Shown here in pieces: positions 44,373 to 53,618 of a stretch of DNA of 64,000 bases. The position numbers were made by a program, and so were the translations under genes. The stretch lies in assembly GCF_004345005.1 (NCBI RefSeq), contig NZ_SMMX01000009.1:62001-126000 (forward strand), in the 5' to 3' direction. The notes beneath the pieces are model-generated. The model was given only the letters and a program-made list of their open reading frames with translations, was not told where the DNA came from and searched no databases. Numbering within the stretch: position 1 is the first letter of the stretch; every line of letters begins with the position of its first letter. The stretch is from Extibacter muris (GTDB taxonomy: Bacteria > Bacillota > Clostridia > Lachnospirales > Lachnospiraceae).

Positions 44373-45143
44373 ATGAGCAAAAGGATACTGCTGTTTGCGG
44401 GGACGACCGAAGGAAGGGAGCTGGCAGAATTTCTAAGAGGACAGGGAATCAGCGCTTATGTGAGCACTGCCACGGAATATGGCAGGGAATGCGTAGGAGA
44501 GGGAGGTAGCATCACGGTCTGCGCAGGAAGGATGGACGAAGGAGATATCCGCACGTTTATCGAGACGCATGCCATAGCGCTGACAATCGACGCGACCCAT
44601 CCATTTGCGAAAGCGGCTACAGAGAATATCAGGCGTGCCTGCGACGCGTGCGGGACAGAATATATCCGGTGTCTGCGTGCACGGCAGCAGATCGAGGCGG
44701 AGGAGGATATGGTGTGGGTCGATTCCGTGGAAGAGGCGGTCGATTACCTGAAGGGGAAGGAGGGCAATATCTTCATATCTACCGGAAGCAGGGACCTGAA
44801 GCGCTATACAGAGATACCAGGATACGAGGACAGGTGCTATGCCCGTGTCCTGTCTACAGAAGAGGCGGTAGAAGAAAGTACTGGGCTCGGCTTCAGGGGC
44901 AGGCATCTTATCGCGATGCAGGGCCCTTTCTCCAGAGAGCTGAATGTGGCCATGCTCCAGTATGCGCAGGCAGGCTACTTCGTGACAAAAGAGTCGGGGA
45001 AGGCCGGCGGGTTCGAGGAAAAGGCGGAGGCCGCAAGGGAGACAGGGGCCGTGCTCGTCGTGATTGGCAGGCCTTTCGAGAGCGGCCTTAATCTGGAAGA
45101 GACAAAAGCATATTTGATTGCTTATTCTGCTAAATTATGTTAA
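44373..45143 (+). CDS. cobK: Cobalt-precorrin-6A reductase
   Basis: 256 residues (CbiJ/CobK). It reduces the corrin ring of cobalt-precorrin-6A with NAD(P)H. Motifs: LLFAGTTEGRELAEFL at the N-terminus, TIDATHPFAKAATENI, FISTGSRDLKRY and the C-terminal VTKESGKAGGFEEKAEAA. AGAGGAG lies about 7 bp before the ATG. It follows cbiG by 64 bp and ends just before the B12 riboswitch, whose promoter may overlap its 3' end. Confidence 0.9.
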   Translation: MSKRILLFAGTTEGRELAEFLRGQGISAYVSTATEYGRECVGEGGSITVCAGRMDEGDIRTFIETHAIALTIDATHPFAKAATENIRRACDACGTEYIRCLRARQQIEAEEDMVWVDSVEEAVDYLKGKEGNIFISTGSRDLKRYTEIPGYEDRCYARVLSTEEAVEESTGLGFRGRHLIAMQGPFSRELNVAMLQYAQAGYFVTKESGKAGGFEEKAEAARETGAVLVVIGRPFESGLNLEETKAYLIAYSAKLC

Positions 45144-45164
45144 AATTCATAGTGAATGAATTCA

Positions 45165-45345
45165 AATCCAGCAGACGATTTAAGAGAAGGCCGTCTGAAA
45201 AAAGACGGCAGGGGAAGCCAGGTGAGAATCCTGCACAATACCCGTTGCTGTATTGGAGGAATGGTATTCCATGAGGTCACTGTAAGGATACTTATGGGAA
45301 GGCGGAATACCGTGATGATGCCTAAGTCAGAACACCCGCTTTTAG
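45165..45345 (+). promoter_or_regulatory. Cobalamin riboswitch
   Basis: The conserved core GGGGAAGCCAGGTGAGAATC is at 45211-45230, followed by CTGCAC; the 3' core GCCTAAGTCAGAACACC is at 45320-45336. Peripheral helices lie between. It binds a cobalamin (adenosyl form inferred from the peripheral elements; not proven) and should shut off cbiM onwards when B12 is plentiful. Confidence 0.93.
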
Positions 45346-45392
45346 ATGGATTTGGATGGTTACGGGGATATGGCCAGGTGTTTGCTGCGAAT

Positions 45393-45445
45393 CTCTTTTG
45401 ACTTTGTGGTAAACCTGGAATATTTTCAGAACATCACAAAAGGAG
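45393..45445 (+). promoter_or_regulatory. Candidate ribosome-site sequestering hairpin before cbiM
   Basis: CTCTTTTG (45393-45400) can pair with CAAAAGGAG (45437-45445), which contains the cbiM ribosome binding site, with one bulged base. No T-tract terminator is seen after the riboswitch, so control at translation is more likely than at termination. Confidence 0.5.
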
Positions 45446-45453
45446 AGAGAAAC

Positions 45454-46203
45454 ATGTCAAAAAAAGAAAAAATCTTACTCAAGGCATCGATAGCTTTTGC
45501 GCTATTGTTTGCCGTCACGCCGGCTGTGAACGCGATGCACATCATGGAGGGATATCTTCCCCCATCCTACTGTGTCACATGGGGAGTTATCTGTATCCCA
45601 TTTCTGGCTGCCGGATTCATTTCCCTGAAAAAAAGACTGGAAGAGAATAGGAAATCTATCACACTGATAGCGATGGCAGGTGCGTTTATCTTCGTGATAT
45701 CTTCCTTGAAGATCCCATCCGTGACAGGAAGCTGCTCGCATATGACAGGAACCGGCCTGGGAGCCATATTGTTCGGCCCTTCGGCAGTCAGCATACTCGG
45801 CATCATCGTGCTGCTGTTCCAGGCGGTGCTTCTTGCCCATGGAGGACTGACGACGCTTGGCGCCAACACGTTTTCTATGGCAGTTGCCGGTCCGCTGCTT
45901 TCTTTTGGTATCTATAAGATCTGTTCCAGGCTTAAAGTCAACAGAAAAGTGTCCGTATTCCTGGCAGCGTGTCTCGGGGACATCTTCACATATTGCGTGA
46001 CGAGCATACAGCTTGCACTGGCGTATCCTTCCGAATCCGGCGGGGTGGCAGCTTCTGCCGTGAAGTTTCTCGGAGTGTTCGCGCCGACGCAGCTTCCGCT
46101 TGCTGTCATAGAGGGTATCCTGACGGTCGTGATAGTGATCGGCTTGGAATCCTATGCAAGGCCGGAACTGAAAGCGATTGGTTTTTTGAAGGAGGCAAAG
46201 TAA
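45454..46203 (+). CDS. cbiM: Cobalt ECF transporter membrane component CbiM
   Basis: 249 residues, seven membrane segments after a signal peptide. The motif [11 protein letters not shown] lies at the processing site; after cleavage the N-terminal Met-His-(Ile)-Met segment coordinates Co(II), as known for CbiM and NikM. The start at 45454 follows AAAGGAGAG; the longer frame from 45346 runs through the riboswitch leader and is rejected. First gene of the riboswitch-controlled operon; works with CbiN, CbiQ and CbiO. Confidence 0.95.
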   Translation: MSKKEKILLKASIAFALLFAVTPAVNAMHIMEGYLPPSYCVTWGVICIPFLAAGFISLKKRLEENRKSITLIAMAGAFIFVISSLKIPSVTGSCSHMTGTGLGAILFGPSAVSILGIIVLLFQAVLLAHGGLTTLGANTFSMAVAGPLLSFGIYKICSRLKVNRKVSVFLAACLGDIFTYCVTSIQLALAYPSESGGVAASAVKFLGVFAPTQLPLAVIEGILTVVIVIGLESYARPELKAIGFLKEAK

Positions 46204-46204
46204 G

Positions 46205-46528
46205 ATGACGAAGAATACAAAGACAGTAATAATCTTATTGGCTGCTGCATTATGCATAGCCATCGTCCCATTGTTTGCGCAGAAGGGAGCCGAGTTCGGC
46301 GGATCTGATGACGCTGGCAGCGCGATGGTGGAAGAGATTCATGGTGAATATACGCCGTGGTTTACGCCGATACTCGAGACGGCCCTCGGCGGAGAGCTGC
46401 CGGGAGAGGTGGAAAGCCTGATCTTCTGCGTCCAGACGGGAATTGGCGTCGGCATCATAGCCTTTGTCATGGGACGCTACGTAGAGAGAAGGAAATGGAT
46501 GAAGGGCGACGAGGCAGAGAAGGATTGA
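46205..46528 (+). CDS. cbiN: Cobalt transport protein CbiN
   Basis: 107 residues with two membrane helices (about 6-25 and 75-95) and an extracellular loop with EFGGSDDAGSAMVEEIHGEY and a following TPW. CbiN helps load cobalt into CbiM. It starts 1 bp after the cbiM stop (TAAGATG), within an AAGGAGG site. Confidence 0.93.
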   Translation: MTKNTKTVIILLAAALCIAIVPLFAQKGAEFGGSDDAGSAMVEEIHGEYTPWFTPILETALGGELPGEVESLIFCVQTGIGVGIIAFVMGRYVERRKWMKGDEAEKD

Positions 46529-46549
46529 GTTGGATGAAAGGAGCGGGAT

Positions 46550-47323
46550 ATGATTGCTGTAGACAAGCTCTGCTATCGGTCAAAGCTCAGATATGTCAAT
46601 GCCGGTGAGAAGTTTACATATTCCATGCTGACACTGTTGTTCTGCATTGTCAGCCGTTCGTTTGTGCTTTCCGGGGCTGTGCTTATGGTTAATACCACAC
46701 TGACCGTAGGAAAGGGAGGCATCCCGCTACGCAGATATATAAGCCTTATGGCAGTCCCGTCTGCATTTCTCATTTTAAGCACGCTTGCAATCATCGTGAA
46801 TATCTCCAAGATCCCACTGGATGGCTATGCACTACCGGTGGGAACCTTTTTTATCACAGGCAGCAAAGCGTCGGTGCTGTTTGGACTACGTCTTATCGTT
46901 ACGGCGCTGGCAGCGGTATCCTGCCTTTACTTTCTGTCGCTTAACACGACGATGACGGATATTATGAGCGTACTGGGCGGGCTTCGCTGCCCGAAGATTG
47001 TCCTAGAGCTGATGCTGCTGATCTACCGGTATATTTTCGTGCTGATGGAGACGGCGTCGGCCATGCTCGTGTCACAGAAGGCAAGGCTTGGGAATAAGGA
47101 TCTTAAGACATCGCTAAGATCGTTTGGCAGGATGGGTTCCGGACTCTTGATCAGAGCATTCCAGCGTTCCGGTACCTTGTATGATGCAATGGAGTCAAGG
47201 TGTTATGATGGCAGGATACGTGTGCTGGAGGAACAGCATCCGGCGAAGCCTTCAGAGATTGCGCTCATTATCTCGTACGAACTTGTATTGTTAGCGTATA
47301 CAGTATGGAGAGGGGTGGCATGA
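46550..47323 (+). CDS. cbiQ: Cobalt ECF transporter T component CbiQ
   Basis: 257 residues, about five membrane segments, with cytoplasmic coupling helices carrying the Ala-Arg-Gly-like motifs (LVSQKARLGNK and AMESRCYDGRI), which dock on the ATPase. AAAGGAG precedes the ATG. Its stop overlaps cbiO in ATGA. Confidence 0.93.
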   Translation: MIAVDKLCYRSKLRYVNAGEKFTYSMLTLLFCIVSRSFVLSGAVLMVNTTLTVGKGGIPLRRYISLMAVPSAFLILSTLAIIVNISKIPLDGYALPVGTFFITGSKASVLFGLRLIVTALAAVSCLYFLSLNTTMTDIMSVLGGLRCPKIVLELMLLIYRYIFVLMETASAMLVSQKARLGNKDLKTSLRSFGRMGSGLLIRAFQRSGTLYDAMESRCYDGRIRVLEEQHPAKPSEIALIISYELVLLAYTVWRGVA

Positions 47324-48186
47324 TGGCAGAATCAGAACAGGTATCGGAAGATATCATAATAGAAGCGAGAGAGGTCCGTTATTCTTATGAGGAAGGCGGG
47401 CAGCCGTCGCTGGACGGTGTCAGCCTGAAGATTGAAAGAGGAAAGAAGGTTGCCTTCATGGGAGCCAACGGTTCCGGAAAATCTACGTTCTTCTTGTGCT
47501 GCAACGGCATATACAGGCCGGACAGCGGAACGGTGCTCGTTGCCGGACAGCCCATCGACTATTCCAGAAAAGGCCTGATGGCTGTCAGGCGCAGCGTCGG
47601 CCTTGTATTCCAGGACCCGGATAACCAGCTGTTTTCTGCAAGCGTCTATCAGGAGATATCTTTTGGGCCGATGAATCTCGGGATACCTGAGGATGAGGTA
47701 AGGAGAGAGATTGAACGGGTGATGGACTATCTGGAGATAACACCCTTCCGGGAGCGTCCGGCACACGCTCTTAGCGGAGGGCAGAAGAAGCAGGTCACGA
47801 TAGCAGATGTCCTTGTCATGCATCCGGATGTCATCATCCTGGATGAACCGGCCTCTGCCCTCGACGCAAAACATACTAAGCTGATGAATCAGATCGTGGA
47901 CAAGCTTGCCAAGGAGGGCATCACGATATTGATGGCGACGCACGATATCGATTACGCTCTGGAGTGGGCGGATGAGATCGTGCTCATGCATGAGGGAAAG
48001 GTGCTGCTTCAGGCGGACCCTGTGACCGTGTGCGAAAGCCGGGAGGCGCTGGCCATGACGAACCAGGAGGAACCTGCGGTGCTGAAGCTTTTCAGGCGGC
48101 TGGTGGAAAGAGGCGTCCTGGAGGAAGGCCTCAGGCCGCCTGTGAGCTTTGGACAGCTGGAACGATATATAGCGGAGGGCAGATGA
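47320..48186 (+). CDS. cbiO: Cobalt ECF transporter ATPase CbiO
   Basis: 288 residues. Walker A GANGSGKST, Q loop LVFQDPDNQLFSASVYQE, signature LSGGQKKQ, Walker B VIILDEPASALD and switch His in MATHDIDYAL. The start ATG at 47320 overlaps the cbiQ stop (ATGATG); the frame from 47305 is inside cbiQ and rejected. It powers cobalt uptake for ring insertion by CbiK, encoded next. Confidence 0.96.
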   Translation: MMAESEQVSEDIIIEAREVRYSYEEGGQPSLDGVSLKIERGKKVAFMGANGSGKSTFFLCCNGIYRPDSGTVLVAGQPIDYSRKGLMAVRRSVGLVFQDPDNQLFSASVYQEISFGPMNLGIPEDEVRREIERVMDYLEITPFRERPAHALSGGQKKQVTIADVLVMHPDVIILDEPASALDAKHTKLMNQIVDKLAKEGITILMATHDIDYALEWADEIVLMHEGKVLLQADPVTVCESREALAMTNQEEPAVLKLFRRLVERGVLEEGLRPPVSFGQLERYIAEGR

Positions 48187-48971
48187 TGGAAGGAAAGAAG
48201 AACAGGAACAGGGCAATACTCGTCGTAAGCTTCGGAACAAGCCATATGGATGCATTGGAAAAAAGCATAGAGCGGATTGAACTTCACATAGAAGAGGCAT
48301 TTCCTGAATGCCGGGTTTACCGCGCATTCACAAGCGAGATGATAGTAAGGAAACTGCGCCGGACGAAAGGGCTGCAGTTTCATACTGTAAAAGAAGCCAT
48401 GGAACAGATGGCTTCGGACGGGATGGAACAGGTTATCGTCCAGCCGACGCATATCATAAACGGCATTGAAAATGACAAGATGATGGATGACCTGATGGAA
48501 TACACGGACCGGTTTAAGAAGATCAGAGTCGGCAAACCGCTGCTGACGAGCGTGGACGACTATAAAAAGGCAATACACGCAGTGATGGCTGAGGTAAGGC
48601 TTGGGGCGGGCGAAGCGCTTGTCCTGATGGGCCACGGCACAGACCATCATGCGAACGCGGCCTATCCGACGCTTGAATATACCTTCCACTCCCTCGGATA
48701 CAGCCAGGTACTCGTAGGTACGGTGGAAGGCTTTCCGGACTTGAGGAACGTGATGACGAAGCTTGAGATTGCAGGAGTGGAAAAGGTGTCGCTTATGCCG
48801 TTCATGCTGGTGGCAGGCGACCATGCCAAGAATGACATGGCAGGAGAAGAAGACTCGTGGAAGACAGAGCTTGAAGCAGCGGGATATGAGGTGAAGCCGC
48901 TTGTCAAGGGGCTTGGAGAGATGAAAGGCATCCGCAGCATCTTCGTAGAACATATCGAGATGGTGATGTAG
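48183..48971 (+). CDS. cbiK: Sirohydrochlorin cobaltochelatase
   Basis: 262 residues. CbiK inserts Co(II) into sirohydrochlorin (or precorrin-2), the committed step of the anaerobic route. Motifs: ILVVSFGTSHMDALEKSI near the start, QPTHIINGIEND, and the metal-binding LVLMGHGTDHHANAAY; MPFMLVAGDHAKNDM has the second conserved His. The start (48183) overlaps the cbiO stop in ATGA; frames further upstream are rejected. Confidence 0.94.
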   Translation: MMEGKKNRNRAILVVSFGTSHMDALEKSIERIELHIEEAFPECRVYRAFTSEMIVRKLRRTKGLQFHTVKEAMEQMASDGMEQVIVQPTHIINGIENDKMMDDLMEYTDRFKKIRVGKPLLTSVDDYKKAIHAVMAEVRLGAGEALVLMGHGTDHHANAAYPTLEYTFHSLGYSQVLVGTVEGFPDLRNVMTKLEIAGVEKVSLMPFMLVAGDHAKNDMAGEEDSWKTELEAAGYEVKPLVKGLGEMKGIRSIFVEHIEMVM

Positions 48972-49000
48972 CTGCCAGGAATAGAGAAAGGAGGGTCCGG

Positions 49001-50161
49001 ATGGTGGGAGAAGGCAGCGGCAGGAACAGACAGGTAGTATGGAAGGACCAGAAGCAGATGCGCACCGGCTATACGACCGGAAGCTGCGCGGCAGCGGCGG
49101 CCAAGGCTGCTGTCTGCATGCTGCTGTCGGAAGAGCCGGTACATCACGTATCTCTGATGACGCCAAAGGGCGTCAGGCTCTATCTGGACGTGGAAGATAT
49201 CGAGACCGGCAGGGACTATGTCAGCTGCGGCGTGCGCAAGGACAGCGGGGATGACCCGGATGTGACGGACGGCGTGCTCGTCTGTGCCAGGGTATCCAGA
49301 TGCAGAGGGGATGCAATCAGCCTGGACGGCGGGACCGGGGTCGGCAGGATTACGAAGAACGGGCTGGAGCAGCCCGTAGGCGCCGCAGCTATCAACAAGG
49401 CGCCGCGCCGCATGATCATAGAAGCGGTGGAGGAGCAGAGAAGGAAGTACGGCTGCACGGACGGCATCGCCGTCGTCATCTCTGTGCCGGACGGGGATGA
49501 GCTGGCCAAAAAGACGTTCAATCCCCGGCTCGGAATCAAGGGAGGCATCTCCGTGCTCGGGACGAGCGGCATCGTAGAGCCGATGAGCGAGAAAGCGCTT
49601 ACCGATACGATATATCTGGAGATGAAGGTACTGAAGGAAAACGGGCATGAGTGGTGCTATGTCGTCCCAGGCAACTATGGCAGCGACTTCCTGACAGGGA
49701 CGCTCGGGTACGACGGCAGTCTTGCGGTGAAGTGCAGCAATTACATCGGGGAGACGATTGACGATGCGGTACGCATCGGCATGAAAGGGATACTGCTCGT
49801 CGGGCATATCGGAAAGCTCGTCAAGCTGGCGGCCGGGGTGATGAATACCCATTCAAGGCAGGCAGACTGCCGGATGGAAGTCTTTGCCGCCCATGCTGCC
49901 CTTGCCGGGGCGGGCCGGGATACGGTACGGAAGCTGATGGAATGCGTGACCACTGCCGAGGCAGTAGATATCCTGAAGGGGAGCGGTCTGCTCTGGCCCG
50001 TCATGCAGACCGTCATGGACCGGATCGACTATCATATCCGGCAGCGTGCGGGGAAGAAGCTGGCCGTCGGCGCCGTCGTCTTTTCTATGGAAGAAGGGAT
50101 ACTCGGAAGCACACCGAGTGCGGCAAAGGTACTGGATCAGATACGGAAGGGGATCAGATAG
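49001..50161 (+). CDS. cbiD: Cobalt-precorrin-5B (C1)-methyltransferase
   Basis: 386 residues. CbiD methylates C1 in the anaerobic pathway. N-terminal signature RTGYTTGSCAAAAAKAAV (about 21-38), then TGVGRITKNGLEQPVGAAAI, NPRLGIKGGISVLGTSGIVEP and GHIGKLVKLAAG. AAAGGAGGG lies before the ATG; 29 bp after cbiK. Overlapping ORFs in other frames are spurious. Confidence 0.95.
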   Translation: MVGEGSGRNRQVVWKDQKQMRTGYTTGSCAAAAAKAAVCMLLSEEPVHHVSLMTPKGVRLYLDVEDIETGRDYVSCGVRKDSGDDPDVTDGVLVCARVSRCRGDAISLDGGTGVGRITKNGLEQPVGAAAINKAPRRMIIEAVEEQRRKYGCTDGIAVVISVPDGDELAKKTFNPRLGIKGGISVLGTSGIVEPMSEKALTDTIYLEMKVLKENGHEWCYVVPGNYGSDFLTGTLGYDGSLAVKCSNYIGETIDDAVRIGMKGILLVGHIGKLVKLAAGVMNTHSRQADCRMEVFAAHAALAGAGRDTVRKLMECVTTAEAVDILKGSGLLWPVMQTVMDRIDYHIRQRAGKKLAVGAVVFSMEEGILGSTPSAAKVLDQIRKGIR

Positions 50162-50902
50162 ATGGATGGAACATTTTATGGAGTGGGAGTCGGGCCGGGA
50201 GACCCGGAGCTTCTGACGTTGAAGGCAGTCAGGATCATACAGGAATGTGACGTGGTGGCGCTGGCGGTCTCGGACAAGGCGTTCCAGGAGCCGGTGTATG
50301 ACAGGGAAGGGGCTTCGCAGGAGCTCTGCGGATATCTGCAAAGATGCGTGGCGTATCAGATCGTGCTTCCTGTCATACCGGAACTGGCAGGAAAAAAGAA
50401 GCTATTCCTCCCTATGCCCATGATTAAGGAGAAAGAAAAGCTCAGGCAGATTCACGATGCGTGTGCCGATGCGGCAGAGCAGATAATACGGCAGGGAAAA
50501 AACGTCGCTTTCATAACGCTTGGAGATCCTGCCATATACTCTACATGCCTGTATGTGCACAAGAGACTGGCTGCAAAAGGGATAAGGACGTGCCTCATTC
50601 CCGGCATACCTTCCTTTTGCGCGGCCGCAGCCAGGATGAACGTGGGTCTTGCGGAGAACCGGGAAGAGCTTCATATCATACCGGCCTCTTATGGCGTGGA
50701 AGAGAGCCTCGGCCTTAACGGGACGAAGGTGCTTATGAAAGCGGGAGCGAAGATGCCCGACGTGAAGCAGGCCGTGGCAGCAAGGAAGATGGAGATACAC
50801 ATGGTGGAGAACTGCGGCATGCCGGGCGAGCAAATATACGAAAGAGCAGAGGACATACCGGATGACGCAGGATACTATTCTTTGATGATTATTAAGGAGT
50901 GA
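50162..50902 (+). CDS. cbiL: Cobalt-precorrin-2 C20-methyltransferase
   Basis: 246 residues, the CobI/CbiL member of the tetrapyrrole methylases. AdoMet-binding signature GVGVGPGDPELLTLKAV at the start, LGDPAIYSTCLYVHKRL (about 120-136) and IPGIPSFCAAAARMNV. It directly abuts cbiD (0 bp between). Confidence 0.94.
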   Translation: MDGTFYGVGVGPGDPELLTLKAVRIIQECDVVALAVSDKAFQEPVYDREGASQELCGYLQRCVAYQIVLPVIPELAGKKKLFLPMPMIKEKEKLRQIHDACADAAEQIIRQGKNVAFITLGDPAIYSTCLYVHKRLAAKGIRTCLIPGIPSFCAAAARMNVGLAENREELHIIPASYGVEESLGLNGTKVLMKAGAKMPDVKQAVAARKMEIHMVENCGMPGEQIYERAEDIPDDAGYYSLMIIKE

Positions 50903-50907
50903 GACGG

Positions 50908-51681
50908 ATGGTCGTATTTGTTGGAGCAGGACCGGGGGCAGAGGACCTCATAACGGTCAGAGGACAGAGGCTTCTTAAGGAAGCTGACATAATCGTATAT
51001 GCAGGTTCTCTCGTGAACCCTGCGCTTCTGGAAGTAAGAAAGGATTCATGCGACGTATACAACAGTGCATGCATGACTTTGGAGGAGGTGCTCGAGGTCC
51101 TCATACAGGGGGCGCGTACAGGAAAGAACGTGGTGCGTCTGCATACGGGAGACCCGTGCCTGTACGGCGCGGTGAAGGAACAGATGGATGCCCTGGCAAA
51201 AGAAGGGATACCGTACGAAGCGTGCCCGGGCGTAAGTTCATTCTGCGGCGCGGCTTCAGCCCTTGGGGCAGAATATACGCTGCCCGGCGTCTCCCAGTCT
51301 GTTGTCATCACAAGGATGGCAGGCAGGACGCCGGTGCCGGAACAGGAATCGATACGCGGCTTTGCTGCCCACAAAGCTACGATGGTCATCTTTTTGAGCA
51401 CGGGGATGCTGCCGCAGCTTCAGGAGGAGCTGCTGGCTGGCGGCTATGAGAAGGATACCCCGGCAGCCATCGTCTATAAGGCCACATGGCCTGACGAGAA
51501 GGTGTGCCGCTGTACGGTGGAGACGCTGGCCAGGACGGCAGAACGGGAAGGGATTACGAGGACTGCGCTCATCGTCGCAGGAAACGTGCTGGACGGAAGG
51601 TACGAGCGGTCCGAATTATATAACCCGGCCTTTTCCACCGGATTCCGTAAAGCTACAGACGGAGGACGGGACCATGAATAG
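50908..51681 (+). CDS. cbiF: Cobalt-precorrin-4 C11-methyltransferase
   Basis: 257 residues (CbiF/CobM). FVGAGPGAEDLITVRG at the N-terminus; VRLHTGDPCLYGAVKEQMDA and CPGVSSFCGAASALGAEYTL are the diagnostic middle parts. The start at 50908 is 9 bp after AAGGAG; the GTG at 50899 is too close. Overlaps cbiH by 8 bp. Confidence 0.94.
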   Translation: MVVFVGAGPGAEDLITVRGQRLLKEADIIVYAGSLVNPALLEVRKDSCDVYNSACMTLEEVLEVLIQGARTGKNVVRLHTGDPCLYGAVKEQMDALAKEGIPYEACPGVSSFCGAASALGAEYTLPGVSQSVVITRMAGRTPVPEQESIRGFAAHKATMVIFLSTGMLPQLQEELLAGGYEKDTPAAIVYKATWPDEKVCRCTVETLARTAEREGITRTALIVAGNVLDGRYERSELYNPAFSTGFRKATDGGRDHE

Positions 51682-52405
51682 CGTATATGTAGTCGGCATA
51701 GGTCCGGGGGGCAGGGACCAGATGACCCGGGAGGCGGAGACGGCGCTTGAGCGATGCAGCGTTATCGCAGGCTACACGGTGTATATTGATCTGATAAAAG
51801 ACCGATATGCGGACAAGACATTTCTGACCACTCCTATGACACAAGAAGCGAAGCGGTGCCAGATGGCATTTGAAGAGGCGCAAAAAGGCAGGGACGTGTG
51901 CATCGTGTGCAGCGGCGATGCAGGCGTGTACGGGATGGCCGGCCTCATGTATGAGATAAAGGAGTCGTATCCGGATGTGGATATCAAAGTGGTGCCTGGC
52001 ATCACGGCTGCCACAGGGGGGGCGGCTGTGCTTGGGGCGCCGCTCATGCACGACTTTGCGGTCATCAGCTTAAGCGACCTGCTTACACCTTGGGAGAAGA
52101 TAGAGGCAAGGCTCCGGGCCGCCGCCGCGGCAGACTTTGTCATCTGCCTGTACAACCCGTCCAGCAGGAAGCGCAAAGGATATCTGGAGAAGGCGTGTGG
52201 GCTGCTGCTGGAATACAAAAGTAAAGATACCGTCTGCGGAATTGTGCGTAATATCGGGAGGGAGGGAGAGTCCTGTCAGGTGCTGTCCCTGGAAGAGCTG
52301 AAACAGACCAAGGCAGATATGTTCACGACCGTATACATCGGCAATGAGCAGACAAGACAGATAGAGGGCAGCATGGTGACGCCAAGAGGGTATCGTGATG
52401 TATGA
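51674..52405 (+). CDS. cbiH: Cobalt-precorrin-3B C17-methyltransferase
   Basis: 243 residues (CbiH/CobJ), the ring-contraction methylase. Start at 51674 (MNSVYVVGIGPGGRDQMT), after GGAGGACGG; frames upstream are spurious. Diagnostic SGDAGVYGMAGLMYE, PGITAATGGAAVLGAPLMHD and YNPSSRKRKGYLEKAC are present. It is the short form without a fused CbiG or other domain. Confidence 0.94.
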   Translation: MNSVYVVGIGPGGRDQMTREAETALERCSVIAGYTVYIDLIKDRYADKTFLTTPMTQEAKRCQMAFEEAQKGRDVCIVCSGDAGVYGMAGLMYEIKESYPDVDIKVVPGITAATGGAAVLGAPLMHDFAVISLSDLLTPWEKIEARLRAAAAADFVICLYNPSSRKRKGYLEKACGLLLEYKSKDTVCGIVRNIGREGESCQVLSLEELKQTKADMFTTVYIGNEQTRQIEGSMVTPRGYRDV

Positions 52406-53618
52406 GGAAAAGAGACGGAGAATCAGCCTGACGGGCATTGGGATGGGGGCCGGAACGTCCCTGACCGAAGAGGCCCGCGGGGTGCTGGAGAGCTGCGACT
52501 GTATCATCGGGGCAGCCCGCATGACGGAAAGCCTTTCCCGCTTCGGAAAGCCCATGTATGATGCTTACAAGGCAGAAGAGATCAAGGCGATTATCAGAGG
52601 GCACGAGGGATTTAGCCATATCGTGGTGGCGCTGTCGGGAGACTGTGGATTTTACAGCGGGGCAAAAGCGCTCGCCGGGGAACTTAGGGAATATGCGGTA
52701 GAACTCATACCGGGGATATCATCGGTTGCCTTCCTTGCCTCCAGGCTGCATGTAAGCTGGGAGGACGCGGCGCTTAAGAGCATCCACGGACGGCGGCAGA
52801 ACTACATCTATGCGATAGCCCACAACGAGAAGACATTCCTGCTTCTGGGCGGGGAAGCATGTGCACGTGAGCTGTGCGAGAAGATAAGGTACTTTGGCCT
52901 CGCAGATGTGGAATTCCATATCGGACGGCGGCTCTCCTACGAAGATGAAACCATCCTGTACAGACGTGGAAGTGAACTCATGCCGGAGGACTGTGCAGGG
53001 CTTGCCGTGGCATTGGTCCGTAATCCTGCACCCGATAGAAGGGTGGCTGCCTACATAGATGACGAGGCGTTCATCCGGGGCGGCGTACCGATGACGAAAG
53101 CGGAGATACGTGCGGTGAGCCTGGCGAAGCTCGGCCTTACACGGGATGCGGTGCTGTATGACATCGGGGCCGGGACAGGTTCCGTATCCGTGGAGGCGGC
53201 ACTTCGGTCGGGGGAGATGAAGGTGTATGCAGTAGAAAAGAATCCCGAAGCCATACGTCTCCTGGAAGAGAACAGAAGGCAGTTTGGCTGCGATAATATC
53301 GAGGTGGTGGAAGGCACCGCACCCGGCGGCTTACAGGCCCTGGAACCTCCCACGCACGTATTTGTCGGGGGGAGCGCGGGGAATCTGCCGGAGATCCTCA
53401 AAGCAGTGAAGGAGAAGAATCCGGACGTACGTATTGTAATCAATGCGGCCTCTCTGGAGACGATTGGCGAAGTGATGGAGGCAGAACGGTCAGGTCTTCT
53501 GAGCAGCCCGGAGGTGGTGCAGATTGCGGCATCCCGGTCGAGGCGGCTCGGGGCATACCATATGATGACAGCATTGAATCCGGTATATATCGTATCGGAC
53601 GGAAAGGGGCAGAAGTGA
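52398..53618 (+). CDS. cbiET: Bifunctional cobalt-precorrin-7 (C5)- / cobalt-precorrin-6B (C15)-methyltransferase (CbiE-CbiT fusion)
   Basis: 406 residues. CbiE domain (about 1-200): SLTGIGMGAGTSLTEEARGV, VALSGDCGFYSGA and IPGISSVAFLASRLHV. CbiT domain (about 210-400): MTKAEIRAVSLAKLGL, then the AdoMet motif YDIGAGTGSVSVEAAL. The product is like CobL of the aerobic route: methylation at C5 and C15 and decarboxylation. Start at ATG 52398 after AGAGGG (the GTG at 52395 is also possible); overlaps cbiH by 8 bp. Confidence 0.94.
   Translation: MYEEKRRRISLTGIGMGAGTSLTEEARGVLESCDCIIGAARMTESLSRFGKPMYDAYKAEEIKAIIRGHEGFSHIVVALSGDCGFYSGAKALAGELREYAVELIPGISSVAFLASRLHVSWEDAALKSIHGRRQNYIYAIAHNEKTFLLLGGEACARELCEKIRYFGLADVEFHIGRRLSYEDETILYRRGSELMPEDCAGLAVALVRNPAPDRRVAAYIDDEAFIRGGVPMTKAEIRAVSLAKLGLTRDAVLYDIGAGTGSVSVEAALRSGEMKVYAVEKNPEAIRLLEENRRQFGCDNIEVVEGTAPGGLQALEPPTHVFVGGSAGNLPEILKAVKEKNPDVRIVINAASLETIGEVMEAERSGLLSSPEVVQIAASRSRRLGAYHMMTALNPVYIVSDGKGQK

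Noticed and set aside
45346-45453. cbiM starting at 45346
   Set aside because: That frame runs through the riboswitch leader; AAAGGAGAG and the family N-terminus place the start at 45454.
48030-48182. Longer cbiK N-terminus inside cbiO
   Set aside because: The added 51 residues do not fit the family; the ATGA overlap start at 48183 does.
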